Source: Exiguobacterium sp. TNDT2 (GTDB taxonomy: Bacteria; Bacillota; Bacilli; Exiguobacteriales; Exiguobacteriaceae). From it: a stretch of DNA of 53,552 nucleotides. The translations under genes were made by a program, and so were the position numbers. The stretch lies in the NCBI RefSeq assembly GCF_003331145.1, contig NZ_QLVE01000018.1, positions 1 through 53,552 of the forward strand, given 5' to 3'. The notes under the pieces were generated by a model, which worked only from the letters and a program-made list of their open reading frames with translations, was not told where the DNA came from and ran no database searches. Positions 1 to 9,934 of this stretch are shown one piece after another (position 1 is the first letter of the stretch; each line of letters begins with the position of its first letter).

Positions 1-37
1 GGGGGTCTCCCCCTGCGAGGATAGGACGTTGCCAGGC
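1..37 (+). rRNA. rrf: 5S ribosomal RNA, 3' end only
   Basis: The window begins inside a 5S rRNA gene. The G-run/C-run helix (GGGGG, TC, then CCCCC), the GCGAGGATAGGACG segment and the terminal GCCAGGC match the 3' part of Firmicutes 5S rRNA. The rest of the gene, and presumably 16S and 23S, lie upstream of the window. Two terminator hairpins follow directly. Confidence 0.88.
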
Positions 38-45
38 CAACGCGA

Positions 46-82
46 AGGACGATCGAGCATCCGCTTAGTCGTTCTTTTTTTG
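46..82 (+). terminator. First terminator after the 5S rRNA gene
   Basis: Bases 46-53 pair with 68-75 (two G-T wobbles). After a C/A mismatch, 55-58 pair with 63-66 around an ATCC loop. A run of T follows at 75-81. Position right after 5S rRNA fits an rRNA operon terminator. Confidence 0.8.
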
Positions 83-89
83 TATATCT

Positions 90-133
90 AGCGATGTCGC
101 AGTTGCGACATCGCTTTTCGTTTGCCTTTTTTT
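90..133 (+). terminator. Second, tandem rRNA operon terminator
   Basis: An 11-bp perfect stem (AGCGATGTCGC / GCGACATCGCT, 90-100 and 105-115) with an AGTT loop is followed by TTTT and, after a few bases, a run of seven or more T. Two back-to-back terminators separate the rRNA operon from the ctsR promoter. Confidence 0.85.
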
Positions 134-149
134 GAATCAATGATAGAAT
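122..149 (+). promoter_or_regulatory. Candidate sigma-A promoter of the ctsR operon
   Basis: TTGCCT (122-127) and TAGAAT (144-149) are 16 bases apart, just upstream of the CtsR operator. Transcription would start near 156, inside the operator, which suits repression. The -10 choice is not unique, since TATAGT at 149-154 is close by. Confidence 0.5.
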
Positions 150-151
150 AT

Positions 152-175
152 AGTCAAAAGTCAAAGATGGTCAGA
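152..175 (+). promoter_or_regulatory. CtsR operator (heptad repeats)
   Basis: Heptads AGTCAAA (152-158), AGTCAAA (159-165) and GGTCAGA (169-175) lie in tandem. The last two are separated by GAT, matching the known CtsR box of two RGTCAAA heptads around an NAN spacer. The first heptad abuts the second and is an extra copy. The site covers the likely transcription start and lies 12 bases before ctsR, implying autorepression and heat induction of the operon. Confidence 0.85.
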
Positions 176-186
176 GGGTGGTGGAG

Positions 187-654
187 ATGAGAAACATATC
201 GGATGTAATCGAACAGTATTTGAAGCAAGTGCTGAAGGAGAGCCAGGCCGAAGCGATTGAAATTAAACGGCAAGATATCGCTAAGCGTTTCGAGTGTGTT
301 CCGTCTCAAATCAACTACGTCATCAATACGCGTTTTACGGTCGAAAAAGGATATTTGGTCGAAAGTAAGCGTGGAGGCGGAGGATACATTCGCATTCGTC
401 GTGTGATTTTGCATGAAAAACAAGACGTGTTGGCTAGTTTGATGGATATTTTACACGATCATCCTCGTCTTTCTGAACAACTTGTCGAGAACATATTGAT
501 TCGCTTGTTTGAAGAAGGGATGTTAAGTGAACGAGAAGTTCGTTTGCTGTACCACTTGTTGTCAGATGAAGCGCTCGGCTTGAACGCCGAAGATCGACAC
601 TTGATTCGAAGACAACAGTTACTCGCATTAATGAAATTACTTAGTTACCATTGA
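187..654 (+). CDS. ctsR: CtsR, transcriptional repressor of class III heat-shock genes
   Basis: CtsR is a dimeric winged-helix repressor of clp genes. It is inactivated on heating and removed by ClpCP after McsB action. The 155-residue product has the family N-terminus (NISDVIEQYLK), the DNA-binding segment CVPSQINYVINTRF and the glycine-rich wing tetraglycine motif in ESKRGGGGYIRI. The ATG at 187 is chosen because GAGGG (174-178) is 8 bases upstream and the protein then begins like other CtsR proteins. A GTG at 178 in the same frame would add three residues but lies inside that ribosome site. It is the first gene of ctsR-mcsA-mcsB-clpC. Confidence 0.95.
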   Translation: MRNISDVIEQYLKQVLKESQAEAIEIKRQDIAKRFECVPSQINYVINTRFTVEKGYLVESKRGGGGYIRIRRVILHEKQDVLASLMDILHDHPRLSEQLVENILIRLFEEGMLSEREVRLLYHLLSDEALGLNAEDRHLIRRQQLLALMKLLSYH

Positions 655-673
655 CTGACGGAGGCATACATCT

Positions 674-1108
674 ATGCTATGTGAACGATGCAAACGGCGA
701 CCTGCCGTCAATGAAATTCAAGTAGTGGAGAATGGAATTCCTGTAACGCGTAAACTATGTCGTAATTGTACAGTAGAACTCATGTCAGGTTATGTACCGG
801 TCGTGAAACGGTGCCCAGGCTGTCAGTTGACACAAACTGAATTAGCTCATCTTCGAAAAGCGGGCTGTACTACTTGTTATACCGTTTTTCGCGAAGAATT
901 GATGAAAATCACACGTCAGTATCAACAAGGCCATGATAAACATGTAGGTTCGATACCAGATGCGTTACGGACTCCCGACGAGCGAATCGAAGAGCGACTT
1001 GCAAAATTAGCAGGGGAGTTGGAACGAGCCGTCGAACAAGAAGATTATGAACGCGCAGCCAGGCTGAAAAAAGAGATTAATCAATTGAAAGGGCGAGGTG
1101 AGGCGTGA
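674..1108 (+). CDS. mcsA: McsA, zinc-finger activator of the McsB arginine kinase
   Basis: McsA binds and activates McsB and takes part in CtsR control and metal stress tolerance. The 144-residue protein has two zinc-finger-like halves: CERCKRRP near the start with CRNC around residue 30, then CPGC and CTTC at about 48-68. A C-terminal UVR-type motif of charged helices (about 98-140) is the ClpC-interacting module. It is shorter than Bacillus McsA (about 185 residues), with the linker between zinc sites reduced. GGAGG at 660-664 precedes the ATG. Confidence 0.93.
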   Translation: MLCERCKRRPAVNEIQVVENGIPVTRKLCRNCTVELMSGYVPVVKRCPGCQLTQTELAHLRKAGCTTCYTVFREELMKITRQYQQGHDKHVGSIPDALRTPDERIEERLAKLAGELERAVEQEDYERAARLKKEINQLKGRGEA

Positions 1109-2151
1109 TGGAGTCTTATCTTAAACATCCACTTGGTCCTAAAATGAGAGAGCGAGCCAAGTTAGATGATTTGGTCATCTCGACTCGTATCCGTCTAGCA
1201 CGCAATTTAAAAGATACCGTTTTTTCTCCTGTTTTATCGGAAGAAGGACAACATCAACTTTGTGAACGGATTGAAACGTCACTTGGAGGATTGCAGGGTT
1301 TTGAGTATCTGCATATGGGTGATTATGATCAAGTGACCCGACAAGCGCTAGTTGAAAAGCATTTGATTAGCCCGACGATTGCCGGGAAAGAACAAAGTGC
1401 CGTCTTTTTAAGCGAAGATGAGACCATCAGCGTACTCATTAATGAAGAAGATCATCTACGAATTCAAACGCTACTCCCAGGTTATCAAGTAGAAGAGGCT
1501 TTCGAACTGGCTAAACGTGTCGATGCCCTCTGTGGAGAGTCCCTTCCTTACGCATTTGATGAACAGCTAGGTTATTTGACAACTTGTCCAAGTAATATCG
1601 GGACGGGTCTACGCGCCTCGGTGATGCTTCATCTGCCGGGATTGACGTTGACCGGACGGATAACTCCTATTCTAAAAGAACTTCGTAAGCTCGGATACAC
1701 GATTCGGGGGCGTTACGGGGAAGGCAGTGATGCGGCGGGTCGATTATTCCAACTATCGAACCAGCGCACGTTAGGGAGTCATGAAGCCCAACTGTTAACC
1801 GACTTCATGGAAATCACGGAACAAGTCATCCAAGCAGAGCGACAAGCCCGCGAAGAGCTCTTGGCTCGCAACCAAGACGAGCTAGAAGATCATTTTTATC
1901 GCTCATATGGGATTTTACGGTATGCCAAACTGCTATCGTCAACAGAGGCCATCGAACGCCTATCCGATCTTCACTTGGCAAGTGACCTTGGTATTTTATC
2001 GGACTGGAGTCCACCCCAGTTCCACGAATTAATTGTAAAGCTCCAATCAGGTTTCCTACAAAAACATTTCGGGAAAACATTATCTACGAAAGAACGAGAT
2101 CGCGAACGAGCGACTCTCGTTCGTCGAACGTTAGATCATGGCTTAGTTTGA
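1108..2151 (+). CDS. mcsB: McsB, protein arginine kinase
   Basis: McsB phosphorylates arginines on proteins, marking them for ClpCP degradation, and helps inactivate CtsR. The 347-residue product is a phosphagen-kinase-fold protein: nucleotide-binding STRIRLARN near residue 28, the catalytic-cysteine motif TCPSNIGTGLRA with Cys at about 160, and the arginine-binding segment RGRYGEGSDA. Start: GAGGTGA (1095-1101) lies 6 bases before ATG 1108, which overlaps the mcsA stop as GTGATG. A GTG at 1105 would add one residue. The overlap implies translational coupling with mcsA, its activator. Confidence 0.95.
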   Translation: MESYLKHPLGPKMRERAKLDDLVISTRIRLARNLKDTVFSPVLSEEGQHQLCERIETSLGGLQGFEYLHMGDYDQVTRQALVEKHLISPTIAGKEQSAVFLSEDETISVLINEEDHLRIQTLLPGYQVEEAFELAKRVDALCGESLPYAFDEQLGYLTTCPSNIGTGLRASVMLHLPGLTLTGRITPILKELRKLGYTIRGRYGEGSDAAGRLFQLSNQRTLGSHEAQLLTDFMEITEQVIQAERQAREELLARNQDELEDHFYRSYGILRYAKLLSSTEAIERLSDLHLASDLGILSDWSPPQFHELIVKLQSGFLQKHFGKTLSTKERDRERATLVRRTLDHGLV

Positions 2152-2175
2152 TCCAACTTTAAGGAGGTTTTGTCA

Positions 2176-4611
2176 ATGATGTTTGGTCGATTTACAGAAC
2201 GAGCTCAGCGCGTATTAGCTTTAGCACAAGAGGAAGCGGTACGACTTGGCCATCATAATATTGGTACGGAACATATTTTACTCGGACTCGTCCGTGAAGG
2301 GGAAGGGATTGCTGCTAAAGCACTGTTCGCTCTCGGACTCACGTCTGAAAAGATTCAACAAGAAGTAGAGGCACTCATTGGCCGTGGATCAGAAAACGGC
2401 TCAACAATTCATTATACACCGCGTGCAAAAAAAGTGATCGAACTCTCGATGGACGAGGCTCGAAAACTTGGACATTCTTACGTCGGCACCGAGCACATTT
2501 TACTTGGTGTGATTCGTGAAGGTGAAGGTGTGGCGGCTCGTGTCTTGAATAACCTTGGAGTCAGTTTGACGAAGGCACGTCAGCAAGTGCTCCAGCTCTT
2601 AGGCAATACTGAGTCGTCAGCGAACGCATCACAACCAGGTACAAGCGCTGCTACACCGACACTTGACGGCTTGGCCCGTGACTTGACCCAACAGGCGCGT
2701 GAGTCGCGTCTTGACCCAGTCATCGGCCGCGCTGGCGAGATTCAACGCGTCATCGAAGTGTTGTCTCGCCGGACAAAAAATAACCCGGTCCTCATTGGGG
2801 AACCAGGGGTCGGGAAAACGGCAGTCGTCGAAGGTCTCGCTCAACAGATCATTAATAACGAAGTTCCAGAAACTCTTCGTAATAAACGTGTCATGGTACT
2901 TGATATGGGAACGCTCGTCGCCGGAACGAAATACCGCGGTGAATTTGAGGACCGATTGAAAAAAGTAATGGATGAGATTCGCCAAGCTGGGAACGTCATT
3001 CTTTTCATCGACGAATTGCACACATTGATTGGAGCTGGCGGCGCTGAAGGCGCAATCGACGCGTCGAATATTTTGAAACCGTCACTCGCACGTGGCGAAC
3101 TCCAATGTATCGGGGCGACGACACTTGATGAGTACCGGAAATACATCGAGAAAGATGCGGCACTCGAGCGCCGATTCCAGCCGATTCAAGTCAATGAACC
3201 GACGGCGGATGAGGCGGAACAAATCCTCTTTGGATTACGTGACCGCTACGAGGCACACCATCGCGTAACGATCACAGATGAAGCGATTCATGAAGCTGTC
3301 GTGCTCTCGGACCGCTACATCTCGGACCGCTTCCTTCCTGATAAAGCGATCGACCTCATCGATGAGGCTGCTTCGAAAGTAAGACTTCGCTCATTCACGG
3401 CACCGCCGAACTTGAAAGAACTCGAGGCTCGTCTTGAGTCAATCCGTAAAGAGAAAGATTCGGCTGTACAGAGTCAAGAGTTCGAGAAGGCTGCCTCGCT
3501 ACGTGATACCGAGCAGAAACTCCGTGATGAGCTCGAACAGCTCAAGTCGGAATGGCAGAATAAGCAAGGGAACGAAAAACTCGAAGTAACGAAAGAAGAT
3601 ATCGCACAAGTCGTCGCCAACTGGACGGGTGTCCCGGTGACGAAGATCGCCGAAGAAGAAACAGATCGTCTCCTTAAACTCGAATCGATTCTCCACGGCC
3701 GGGTCATCGGTCAAGATGAGGCCGTCAAGTCGATTTCGCGGGCGATTCGCCGGGCTCGTGCCGGATTGAAAGATCCAAAACGTCCGATTGGGTCGTTTGT
3801 CTTCCTCGGACCAACGGGTGTCGGGAAAACCGAGTTGGCTCGGGCTGTGGCTGAAGCGTTGTTCGGTGACGAAGACGCCATCATCCGAATCGACATGTCT
3901 GAGTACATGGAGAAACACGCGACGAGTCGTCTCGTTGGATCGCCTCCAGGTTACGTCGGTTATGAAGAGGGCGGTCAATTGACAGAGAAGGTTCGCCGCA
4001 AGCCATATTCGGTCATCTTGCTTGATGAGATTGAAAAGGCTCACCCTGAAGTGTTCAATATCTTGCTCCAAGTGCTCGATGACGGTCGCTTGACAGACTC
4101 GAAAGGGCGTACGGTCGATTTCCGGAACACGGTCATCATTATGACGTCAAACGTCGGTGCGGCAGCGCTCAAACGGAACAAGTACGTCGGATTCACTGTT
4201 GAAGATGATGTGAAGCGTGAATATACGGAAATGAAAGATAAAGTTATGGAAGAATTAAAGAAAGCGTTCCGTCCCGAGTTCTTGAACCGGATTGACGAGA
4301 TCACTGTCTTCCACTCGCTTCAAAAAGAGCACATCCAAGAAATTGTCAAACTTATGGCCGAGACACTTACGAAACGTCTCGGCGAACAAGGCATTGATTT
4401 CAGTCTCACCGAATCAGCGCTCGAGAAAATCGCTGAAGTCGGGTACGATCCGGAATACGGGGCTCGTCCACTCCGCCGTGCACTTCAGCGTGAGGTTGAG
4501 GACCGACTCTCAGAGGCGATGCTCAGCGGCAGCATCACAAAAGGCAGCAAAGTGGCGCTCGATGTACAAGACGGCGAATTCGTCGTCCGTAATGAAGGTG
4601 TCGTTCAGTAA
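2176..4611 (+). CDS. clpC: ClpC, AAA+ unfoldase of the ClpCP protease
   Basis: ClpC unfolds substrates, including arginine-phosphorylated proteins, and feeds them to ClpP in the cytosol. The 811-residue protein has an N-terminal double Clp-N repeat (about 1-145), a first AAA+ domain with Walker A GEPGVGKT at about 208, a UVR-containing middle domain (about 410-480) that binds McsB or MecA adaptors, and a second AAA+ domain with GPTGVGKT at about 545, then the C-terminal D2-small domain. AAGGAGG (2161-2167) is 8 bases before ATG 2176, giving the family start [10 protein letters not shown]; the earlier in-frame TTG at 2170 is too close. Last gene of the CtsR-controlled operon. Confidence 0.97.
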   Translation: MMFGRFTERAQRVLALAQEEAVRLGHHNIGTEHILLGLVREGEGIAAKALFALGLTSEKIQQEVEALIGRGSENGSTIHYTPRAKKVIELSMDEARKLGHSYVGTEHILLGVIREGEGVAARVLNNLGVSLTKARQQVLQLLGNTESSANASQPGTSAATPTLDGLARDLTQQARESRLDPVIGRAGEIQRVIEVLSRRTKNNPVLIGEPGVGKTAVVEGLAQQIINNEVPETLRNKRVMVLDMGTLVAGTKYRGEFEDRLKKVMDEIRQAGNVILFIDELHTLIGAGGAEGAIDASNILKPSLARGELQCIGATTLDEYRKYIEKDAALERRFQPIQVNEPTADEAEQILFGLRDRYEAHHRVTITDEAIHEAVVLSDRYISDRFLPDKAIDLIDEAASKVRLRSFTAPPNLKELEARLESIRKEKDSAVQSQEFEKAASLRDTEQKLRDELEQLKSEWQNKQGNEKLEVTKEDIAQVVANWTGVPVTKIAEEETDRLLKLESILHGRVIGQDEAVKSISRAIRRARAGLKDPKRPIGSFVFLGPTGVGKTELARAVAEALFGDEDAIIRIDMSEYMEKHATSRLVGSPPGYVGYEEGGQLTEKVRRKPYSVILLDEIEKAHPEVFNILLQVLDDGRLTDSKGRTVDFRNTVIIMTSNVGAAALKRNKYVGFTVEDDVKREYTEMKDKVMEELKKAFRPEFLNRIDEITVFHSLQKEHIQEIVKLMAETLTKRLGEQGIDFSLTESALEKIAEVGYDPEYGARPLRRALQREVEDRLSEAMLSGSITKGSKVALDVQDGEFVVRNEGVVQ

Positions 4612-4618
4612 CTACAAG

Positions 4619-4649
4619 GCTCCCTCTCTCATGTGAGGGAGCTTTTTTA
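4619..4649 (+). terminator. Terminator after clpC
   Basis: GCTCCCTC (4619-4626) pairs with GAGGGAGC (4635-4642) and six T follow. It closes the ctsR-clpC operon 16 bases before radA, so radA may depend partly on read-through. Confidence 0.85.
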
Positions 4650-4665
4650 GACGGAAAGGAACATC

Positions 4666-6042
4666 ATGGCAAAAATTAAAACGAAATACGTATGTCAGTC
4701 ATGCGGATACGAATCCGCAAAATGGATGGGACGTTGCCCAGGTTGTAATGAATGGAACACGCTCGTCGAAGAGTTTGTCGAAGAGAAAAAGGCGAAACGG
4801 GGTGCCGCGTTCGTCCATAGTTCCTCGAGACAATTGAAACCGGAACGTCTGTCAGACGTCGTATCGCAAGAAGAGACGCGCGTCCATACAAATAGCCAAG
4901 AGTTTGATCGCGTGCTCGGGGGCGGGATTGTCCCAGGATCGCTTGTCCTCGTCGGTGGGGACCCGGGCATCGGGAAGTCGACCATCCTCCTTCAAGTGAG
5001 TGCCCATTTGGCGCACAGTGGACGGAAAGTGCTCTATATTTCCGGGGAAGAATCGCTCAAACAGACGAAACTCCGAGCTGAACGACTCGGCCTCCCGACC
5101 GAGGATTTATACGTCCTTGCCGAGACGGACATGTTGATGATTGAACGGGTCATCGATGAAGAAGAACCAGGGTTCGTCATCATCGACTCGATTCAAACCG
5201 TCTATATGGATGAAATCCAATCGGCACCAGGTAGTGTCGCCCAAGTGCGGGAATGTACGGCAGCACTCATGAAAATCGCTAAAACACGAGGCGTGGCTGT
5301 CTTTATCGTCGGTCACGTGACGAAACAAGGTTCGATTGCCGGTCCTCGTCTGCTCGAGCACATGGTCGACGCCGTCCTTTACTTTGAAGGAGAACGTCAC
5401 CATACGTTCCGGATTTTGCGGGCCGTGAAAAACCGGTTCGGCTCGACGAACGAGATTGGCATCTTTGAAATGAAGGAAGGCGGGCTCGAAGAAGTCCTCA
5501 ATCCGTCTGAAATTTTCTTAGAAGAACGAACTGCTGGCGTCTCTGGCTCCACGGTCGTCGCCTCGATGGAAGGGACGCGGACCGTGCTCGTCGAGCTTCA
5601 GGCACTAATTTCCCCGACCTCGTTCGGAAACCCACGTCGGATGGCGACCGGGATCGATCAGAACCGGGTCGCCCTCCTCATGGCCGTCCTTGAGAAACGT
5701 TCGGGTCTCTTGCTCCAAACGCAAGATGCTTATTTGAAAGCGGCGGGTGGAGTCAAACTGGATGAGCCGGCCATCGACTTGGCGATTTGCATCTCAATCG
5801 CGTCAAGCTTCCGGGATCGCCCGACTCGTCCGACGGATGTGTGTATCGGGGAAGTTGGCTTGACTGGGGAAGTCCGGCGTGTATCCCGGATTGAGCAACG
5901 TGTCGCCGAAGCGGCCAAGCTCGGTTTCACCCGGGCCATCATTCCAAAAAACAACCTCGGGGGCTGGACAGCCCCACCTGGCATCGATGTCGTCGGTGTC
6001 AGCACTGTCGATGAAGCGCTTCAACTCGCCATTCCGTTCTAA
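4666..6042 (+). CDS. radA: RadA, branch-migrating recombination ATPase
   Basis: RadA is a RecA-like, DnaB-type motor that extends D-loops in homologous recombination and repair. The 458 residues show an N-terminal four-cysteine zinc finger (C10, C13, C24, C27; CQSCG and CPGC), Walker [11 protein letters not shown] near 96-105, the RadA signature KNRFG at 255-259, and a C-terminal Lon-protease-like domain (about 285-458) lacking protease function. AAAGGA precedes the ATG. In Bacillus the next gene is disA; here yacL follows directly, so the usual radA-disA pair is broken. Confidence 0.96.
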   Translation: MAKIKTKYVCQSCGYESAKWMGRCPGCNEWNTLVEEFVEEKKAKRGAAFVHSSSRQLKPERLSDVVSQEETRVHTNSQEFDRVLGGGIVPGSLVLVGGDPGIGKSTILLQVSAHLAHSGRKVLYISGEESLKQTKLRAERLGLPTEDLYVLAETDMLMIERVIDEEEPGFVIIDSIQTVYMDEIQSAPGSVAQVRECTAALMKIAKTRGVAVFIVGHVTKQGSIAGPRLLEHMVDAVLYFEGERHHTFRILRAVKNRFGSTNEIGIFEMKEGGLEEVLNPSEIFLEERTAGVSGSTVVASMEGTRTVLVELQALISPTSFGNPRRMATGIDQNRVALLMAVLEKRSGLLLQTQDAYLKAAGGVKLDEPAIDLAICISIASSFRDRPTRPTDVCIGEVGLTGEVRRVSRIEQRVAEAAKLGFTRAIIPKNNLGGWTAPPGIDVVGVSTVDEALQLAIPF

Positions 6043-6097
6043 CGGGGCGCTTCTAACAGTTTTTAACGCTTTGTAACGAACGCTCTCAAAAAAACCG

Positions 6098-6106
6098 TGT
6101 TACAAT
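6098..6106 (+). promoter_or_regulatory. Candidate extended -10 promoter before yacL
   Basis: TGTTACAAT matches the extended -10 pattern TGN-TATAAT with one mismatch. No convincing -35 hexamer is at the right distance (24 bases to TTGTAA at 6071). The 115-base gap between radA and yacL otherwise holds only the yacL ribosome site AAGGAGGTG. Confidence 0.45.
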
Positions 6107-6157
6107 GAAAGTGTTAATTTTTTGTAATTTAAATTCATAATGAAGGAGGTGGAATGA

Positions 6158-7222
6158 GTGAAGATTGCTGTGCGAATCGGATTTATTTTAATCGGACTCG
6201 TCGTTGGTTGGTTTGGCATTATCGAAGCGATGTTGCTATTAGAGGACCTCGGAGTGAATGTACCAGCTTGGTTGACGATTCCTTACGTAGCTAGTTTGAT
6301 TGGTGGACTTATCTTCTTCATTCTTAGTTTGTTCTTGACCGATGGGGTCGTTAAATTTATCCGTTTTGTTGAAGAACGGCTCGTCCGTTTACCTGTCGGC
6401 GATATTTTGTTCGGGTCGATCGGATTGATTATTGGTTTGTTGATTGCCTTTTTGATCAGTGTCTCATTAGAAGTAACAAATATCTTCTTACTCAGCAAAA
6501 TCGTACCGATTTTCGTAACCGCCTTGTTCGGATACTTTGGTTTCGCTGTCGGCTACCGGAAGCGGAATGAATGGATTAAATTGTTCGTCAAGAGCGAACG
6601 CGAGAAGCCGGAAGCAGAACCGTTGCGCCGCTCGAATGATAAGATTTTGGATACGAGCGTCATCATCGATGGTCGGATCGCCGACATTTCGAAGACCGGT
6701 TTCATCGAAGGGACGCTCATTGTACCGCAATTCGTCATCGGTGAGCTTCAATATATTGCTGATTCATCGGATACGTTGAAGCGGAACCGTGGTCGTCGCG
6801 GCCTCGACATTTTGAAGGAGCTGCAAGACAACGACCGCATCGAAGTCGAGATTTATGACGGCGATTTTGAAGATGTCGCCGAAGTGGACATTAAATTGAT
6901 CAAGTTGGCCGAGCTAAAAAAAGGTATCGTCGTGACGAACGACTACAACTTGAACAAAGTGTGCGAAGTTCGAAACGTCCCGGTGTTGAACATTAATGAT
7001 TTGGCCAATTCGGTTAAACAGATTGTCATCCCGGGGGAAGAAATGGTCGTGACGGTCATCAAAGAAGGAAAAGAACAAAATCAAGGCGTCGCCTATCTCG
7101 AAGACGGCACAATGGTCGTCGTTGAAGGTGGGCGCAAGCTGATTTCGAAGACGTTGCCTGTTGTCGTGACAAGCGTGCTTCAAACCTCGGCTGGCCGTAT
7201 GATTTTTGCTCGTCCTGAATAA
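6158..7222 (+). CDS. yacL: YacL, membrane-anchored PIN/TRAM domain protein
   Basis: The 354-residue protein has four N-terminal hydrophobic segments (about 5-25, 40-60, 83-105 and 112-130). A PIN nuclease-like domain begins DTSVIIDGRIADI near residue 166 and contains further acidic residues (VVTNDYNLNKVC). A C-terminal TRAM RNA-binding domain covers about 290-350. The combination suggests a membrane-tethered ribonuclease, but the substrate is not known to me. AAGGAGGTG (6143-6151) sits 6 bases before GTG 6158; ATG 6154 is in another frame. The position before ispD-ispF is conserved in Bacillus. Confidence 0.88.
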   Translation: MKIAVRIGFILIGLVVGWFGIIEAMLLLEDLGVNVPAWLTIPYVASLIGGLIFFILSLFLTDGVVKFIRFVEERLVRLPVGDILFGSIGLIIGLLIAFLISVSLEVTNIFLLSKIVPIFVTALFGYFGFAVGYRKRNEWIKLFVKSEREKPEAEPLRRSNDKILDTSVIIDGRIADISKTGFIEGTLIVPQFVIGELQYIADSSDTLKRNRGRRGLDILKELQDNDRIEVEIYDGDFEDVAEVDIKLIKLAELKKGIVVTNDYNLNKVCEVRNVPVLNINDLANSVKQIVIPGEEMVVTVIKEGKEQNQGVAYLEDGTMVVVEGGRKLISKTLPVVVTSVLQTSAGRMIFARPE

Positions 7223-7232
7223 GCATGGAAAA

Positions 7233-7259
7233 AGAGACGCATTTGCGCTCTCTTTTTTT
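7233..7259 (+). terminator. Terminator after yacL
   Basis: AGAGACGC (7233-7240) pairs with GCG and TCTCT (7245-7253) with one bulged C around an ATTT loop, followed by a run of T. It lies between yacL and ispD. Confidence 0.75.
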
Positions 7260-7279
7260 CACGAACAGAGGTGAATGGA

Positions 7280-7960
7280 ATGGTGCATTATACGGTGGTC
7301 ATCCCAGCCGCGGGGAAAGGAAAGCGGATGGGAACCGATGAGAATAAATTGATGCTAACACTACAAGGAAAGCCGATTATCGTCTGGACGGTCGAAGCGT
7401 TCTCGAAAGATTCATGGTGTGAACGCATTGTTCTTGCGGTGCGCCCGGAAGAACAAGAGTGGTTCGAGCGACAATTTCATCATCTAGATACCCCGGTTAC
7501 ATACGTGACGGGCGGGGAAGAACGACAACAGAGCGTTCGGGCCGGTCTACAAGCCGTCGATCCGGATGGCGTCGTCTTGATTCATGACGGGGCGCGGCCG
7601 TTCGTGCGTATCGATCAACTTCACGCTATCGCGGAAGCCGGCCAGATGGAAGGTGCGATTCTTGCCGTCCCGGTCAAAGACACGGTCAAACAAGTCGCAG
7701 CCGGACAAATCACACAGACGGTGCCACGTGAGGCGTTATGGCTGGCGCAAACCCCGCAAGCGTTTCCTGCGGCTGACATCCGAGCGGTCCATGATCAGGC
7801 AGAAACGTCTGGATTCATCGGGACGGACGACGCGAGTTTATTCGAGTGGGCAGGTAAAAGAGTGACTGTCCTTACAGGTGACTATCACAACATTAAAATG
7901 ACAACGCAGGAAGATTTATTATTCGGGGAAGCGATTTTAACGAAGGAGGACTATCGATGA
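7280..7960 (+). CDS. ispD: IspD, 2-C-methyl-D-erythritol 4-phosphate cytidylyltransferase
   Basis: IspD transfers CMP from CTP to methylerythritol phosphate, the third step of the MEP isoprenoid pathway. The 226 residues carry the nucleotide-binding signature [12 protein letters not shown] at the N-terminus, HDGARPFV near residue 105, and AVPVKDT and TPQAF further on, as expected for the family. GAGGTGA (7268-7274) lies 5 bases before ATG 7280; a GTG at 7271 is inside this ribosome site and is rejected as start. The gene ends in a 4-base ATGA overlap with ispF, so the two pathway steps are translationally coupled. Confidence 0.95.
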   Translation: MVHYTVVIPAAGKGKRMGTDENKLMLTLQGKPIIVWTVEAFSKDSWCERIVLAVRPEEQEWFERQFHHLDTPVTYVTGGEERQQSVRAGLQAVDPDGVVLIHDGARPFVRIDQLHAIAEAGQMEGAILAVPVKDTVKQVAAGQITQTVPREALWLAQTPQAFPAADIRAVHDQAETSGFIGTDDASLFEWAGKRVTVLTGDYHNIKMTTQEDLLFGEAILTKEDYR

Positions 7961-8430
7961 GAATCGGACAAGGATTTGATGTACACGCGTTCGCTGAAGG
8001 GCGTCCGCTCATTTTAGGAGGCATTGAGATTCCACACGATCGTGGCCTGCTTGGCCACTCGGATGCGGACGTCTTGTTGCACACGATTGCCGACGCGGCG
8101 CTCGGGGCAATTGCAGCGGGCGATATTGGTAAGCATTTCCCGGACACGGACCCGAACTTTAAAGATGCGGATTCGAAAGTGCTGTTGCAGCACGTCTGGC
8201 AACTCGTCAAAGCAGAAGGCTATGTGCTTGGCAACGTCGATGCGACGGTGATGGCGGAGCGGCCGAAGCTCCGAACGTACATCGACGACATGCGAGCGGT
8301 GATTGCCGAGTTGCTTGAGGCGGATATCGGCCAAGTGAACGTCAAAGCGACGACGACGGAAAAGCTCGGCTTCACAGGACGTGAAGAAGGAATTGCCGCT
8401 CAGGCGGTCATCCTGCTCAACCGTGCTTGA
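7957..8430 (+). CDS. ispF: IspF, 2-C-methyl-D-erythritol 2,4-cyclodiphosphate synthase
   Basis: IspF closes the cyclic diphosphate in the MEP pathway as a zinc-dependent trimer. The 157 residues include the metal ligands D8 and H10 (GFDVHAF) and the H-S-D-A-D loop ([10 protein letters not shown]) with the third histidine ligand, plus the C-terminal family segment [25 protein letters not shown] precedes the ATG, which overlaps the ispD stop by 4 bases. IspE, the intervening step, is not in this window. Confidence 0.96.
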   Translation: MRIGQGFDVHAFAEGRPLILGGIEIPHDRGLLGHSDADVLLHTIADAALGAIAAGDIGKHFPDTDPNFKDADSKVLLQHVWQLVKAEGYVLGNVDATVMAERPKLRTYIDDMRAVIAELLEADIGQVNVKATTTEKLGFTGREEGIAAQAVILLNRA

Positions 8431-8436
8431 CAAAAG

Positions 8437-8445
8437 TGGTATACT
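8437..8445 (+). promoter_or_regulatory. Candidate extended -10 promoter of gltX
   Basis: TGGTATACT fits the extended -10 consensus. A TTGACA at 8427-8432 overlaps the end of ispF but is only 7 bases upstream, so it cannot be the partner -35. Confidence 0.55.
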
Positions 8446-8478
8446 ATTTGGGCAGAAGAGAAGAAAGGTGGAAATATT

Positions 8479-9933
8479 ATGAGTGAAGTGCGCGTACGCT
8501 ATGCGCCGAGTCCGACGGGTCACCTTCATATCGGGAACGCCCGGACCGCGCTATTTAACTATTTATATGCTCGCCATGCTGGCGGGAAGATGATTCTCCG
8601 AATCGAGGATACGGACCAGAAACGGAACGTCGAGAACGGGGTCGAGAGTCAAATGAAATACTTGGAATGGCTCGGCATCGATTGGGATGAAGGTCCAGGC
8701 CGCGGCGGCGAATTCGGTCCTTATTTCCAAATGGAGCGTCTCGACCTTTACAATCAATACGTGAACGAATTGATGGACAAGGGGCTCGCATATAAGTGTT
8801 ATATGACGTCTGAAGAACTTGAGGCGGAACGCGAAGCCCAAATCGCACGCGGCGAGGCACCACGTTATTCAGGAGCACATCGTAACTTGAGCGACGAAGA
8901 GCGTGCGGCGTTCGAAGCCGAGGGACGTAAACCATCGATTCGGATTCGCGTACCAGAAGGGGTCACATACAAGTGGACGGATGTCGTCAAAGGGGACGTC
9001 TCGTTCGAGTCGAAAGACTTCGGCGACTGGGTCATCGTTAAACAAGACGGGATCCCGACGTATAACTTTGCCGTTGTTGTCGACGACCACTTGATGAAAA
9101 TCAGCCATGTGTTGCGTGGGGACGACCATATCGCCAACACACCGAAACAGATGATGGTGTATGATGCGCTCGGTTGGGACTATCCGGCGTTTGGTCATAT
9201 GACATTGATTTATAACGAGAACCATAAGAAGTTATCGAAGCGTGATGAGTCGATCATCCAATTCATCGAGCAGTATGCCGACCTCGGTTACCTTCCGGGG
9301 GCACTCTTTAACTTCATCTCGCTCCTCGGGTGGTCACCGGTCGGAGAAGAGGAAATCTTCACGAAGGAAGCGTTCATCGAGATGTTTGATGCGGGTCGTT
9401 TGTCGAAGAGTCCGGCTGTCTTCGACCAACAGAAGCTTGCCTGGATCAACAGTGTCTACATGAAACAAGCTTCGCTTGACGAAGTAGTGGCACTCAGTTT
9501 ACCATTCTTACAAGAAGCAGGACGTTTACCGCACGCTTTGTCGATTGAACAGGCGGATTGGGCGACGGCGCTCATCGCCCTCTATAAAGAACAGATGACG
9601 CACGGCGCTGAAATCGTGTCGTTGACGGATTTGTTCTTCAAGGATGAGGTCGAATATGACGAAGCGGCCAATGCGGTCCTTGCTGGTGAAACGGTACCGG
9701 CTGTCCTCGCCGAATTCAAAACTCAACTTGAAGCGATTGAGGACTTCACACCGGAGGCCGTCAAAGCAGCGACGAAAGCGACACAAAAGGCGACTGGCCA
9801 AAAAGGAAAGAACTTGTTCATGCCGATCCGAGTTGCGACGACCGGGCAGACGCACGGACCAGAGCTTCCGAACGCGATTTCATTAATTGGCAAAGAGCGT
9901 GTCTTGGCACGTCTCACAACATTATTAGCTTAA
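8479..9933 (+). CDS. gltX: Glutamyl-tRNA synthetase
   Basis: GltX charges tRNA-Glu, and in most Bacillales also tRNA-Gln, which GatCAB then amidates; the latter is inferred here. The 484 residues have a class I Rossmann fold with HIGH motif HIGN (17-20) within [12 protein letters not shown] and KMSKS-type motif KLSKR (251-255). The C-terminal anticodon-binding domain follows. Length is typical of the family. AAAGGTGG precedes the ATG. No terminator is seen between it and the downstream T-box, so some cysE-cysS mRNA may start at the gltX promoter. Confidence 0.96.
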   Translation: MSEVRVRYAPSPTGHLHIGNARTALFNYLYARHAGGKMILRIEDTDQKRNVENGVESQMKYLEWLGIDWDEGPGRGGEFGPYFQMERLDLYNQYVNELMDKGLAYKCYMTSEELEAEREAQIARGEAPRYSGAHRNLSDEERAAFEAEGRKPSIRIRVPEGVTYKWTDVVKGDVSFESKDFGDWVIVKQDGIPTYNFAVVVDDHLMKISHVLRGDDHIANTPKQMMVYDALGWDYPAFGHMTLIYNENHKKLSKRDESIIQFIEQYADLGYLPGALFNFISLLGWSPVGEEEIFTKEAFIEMFDAGRLSKSPAVFDQQKLAWINSVYMKQASLDEVVALSLPFLQEAGRLPHALSIEQADWATALIALYKEQMTHGAEIVSLTDLFFKDEVEYDEAANAVLAGETVPAVLAEFKTQLEAIEDFTPEAVKAATKATQKATGQKGKNLFMPIRVATTGQTHGPELPNAISLIGKERVLARLTTLLA

Positions 9934-9934
9934 A

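Noticed and set aside
3499-4071. 190-codon minus-strand open frame within clpC
   Set aside because: Shadow of the conserved AAA+ domain; no start context and no recognisable domain.
8427-8445. TTGACA with TATACT as a promoter pair before gltX
   Set aside because: The spacing of 7 bases is impossible for one promoter; only the extended -10 is kept.
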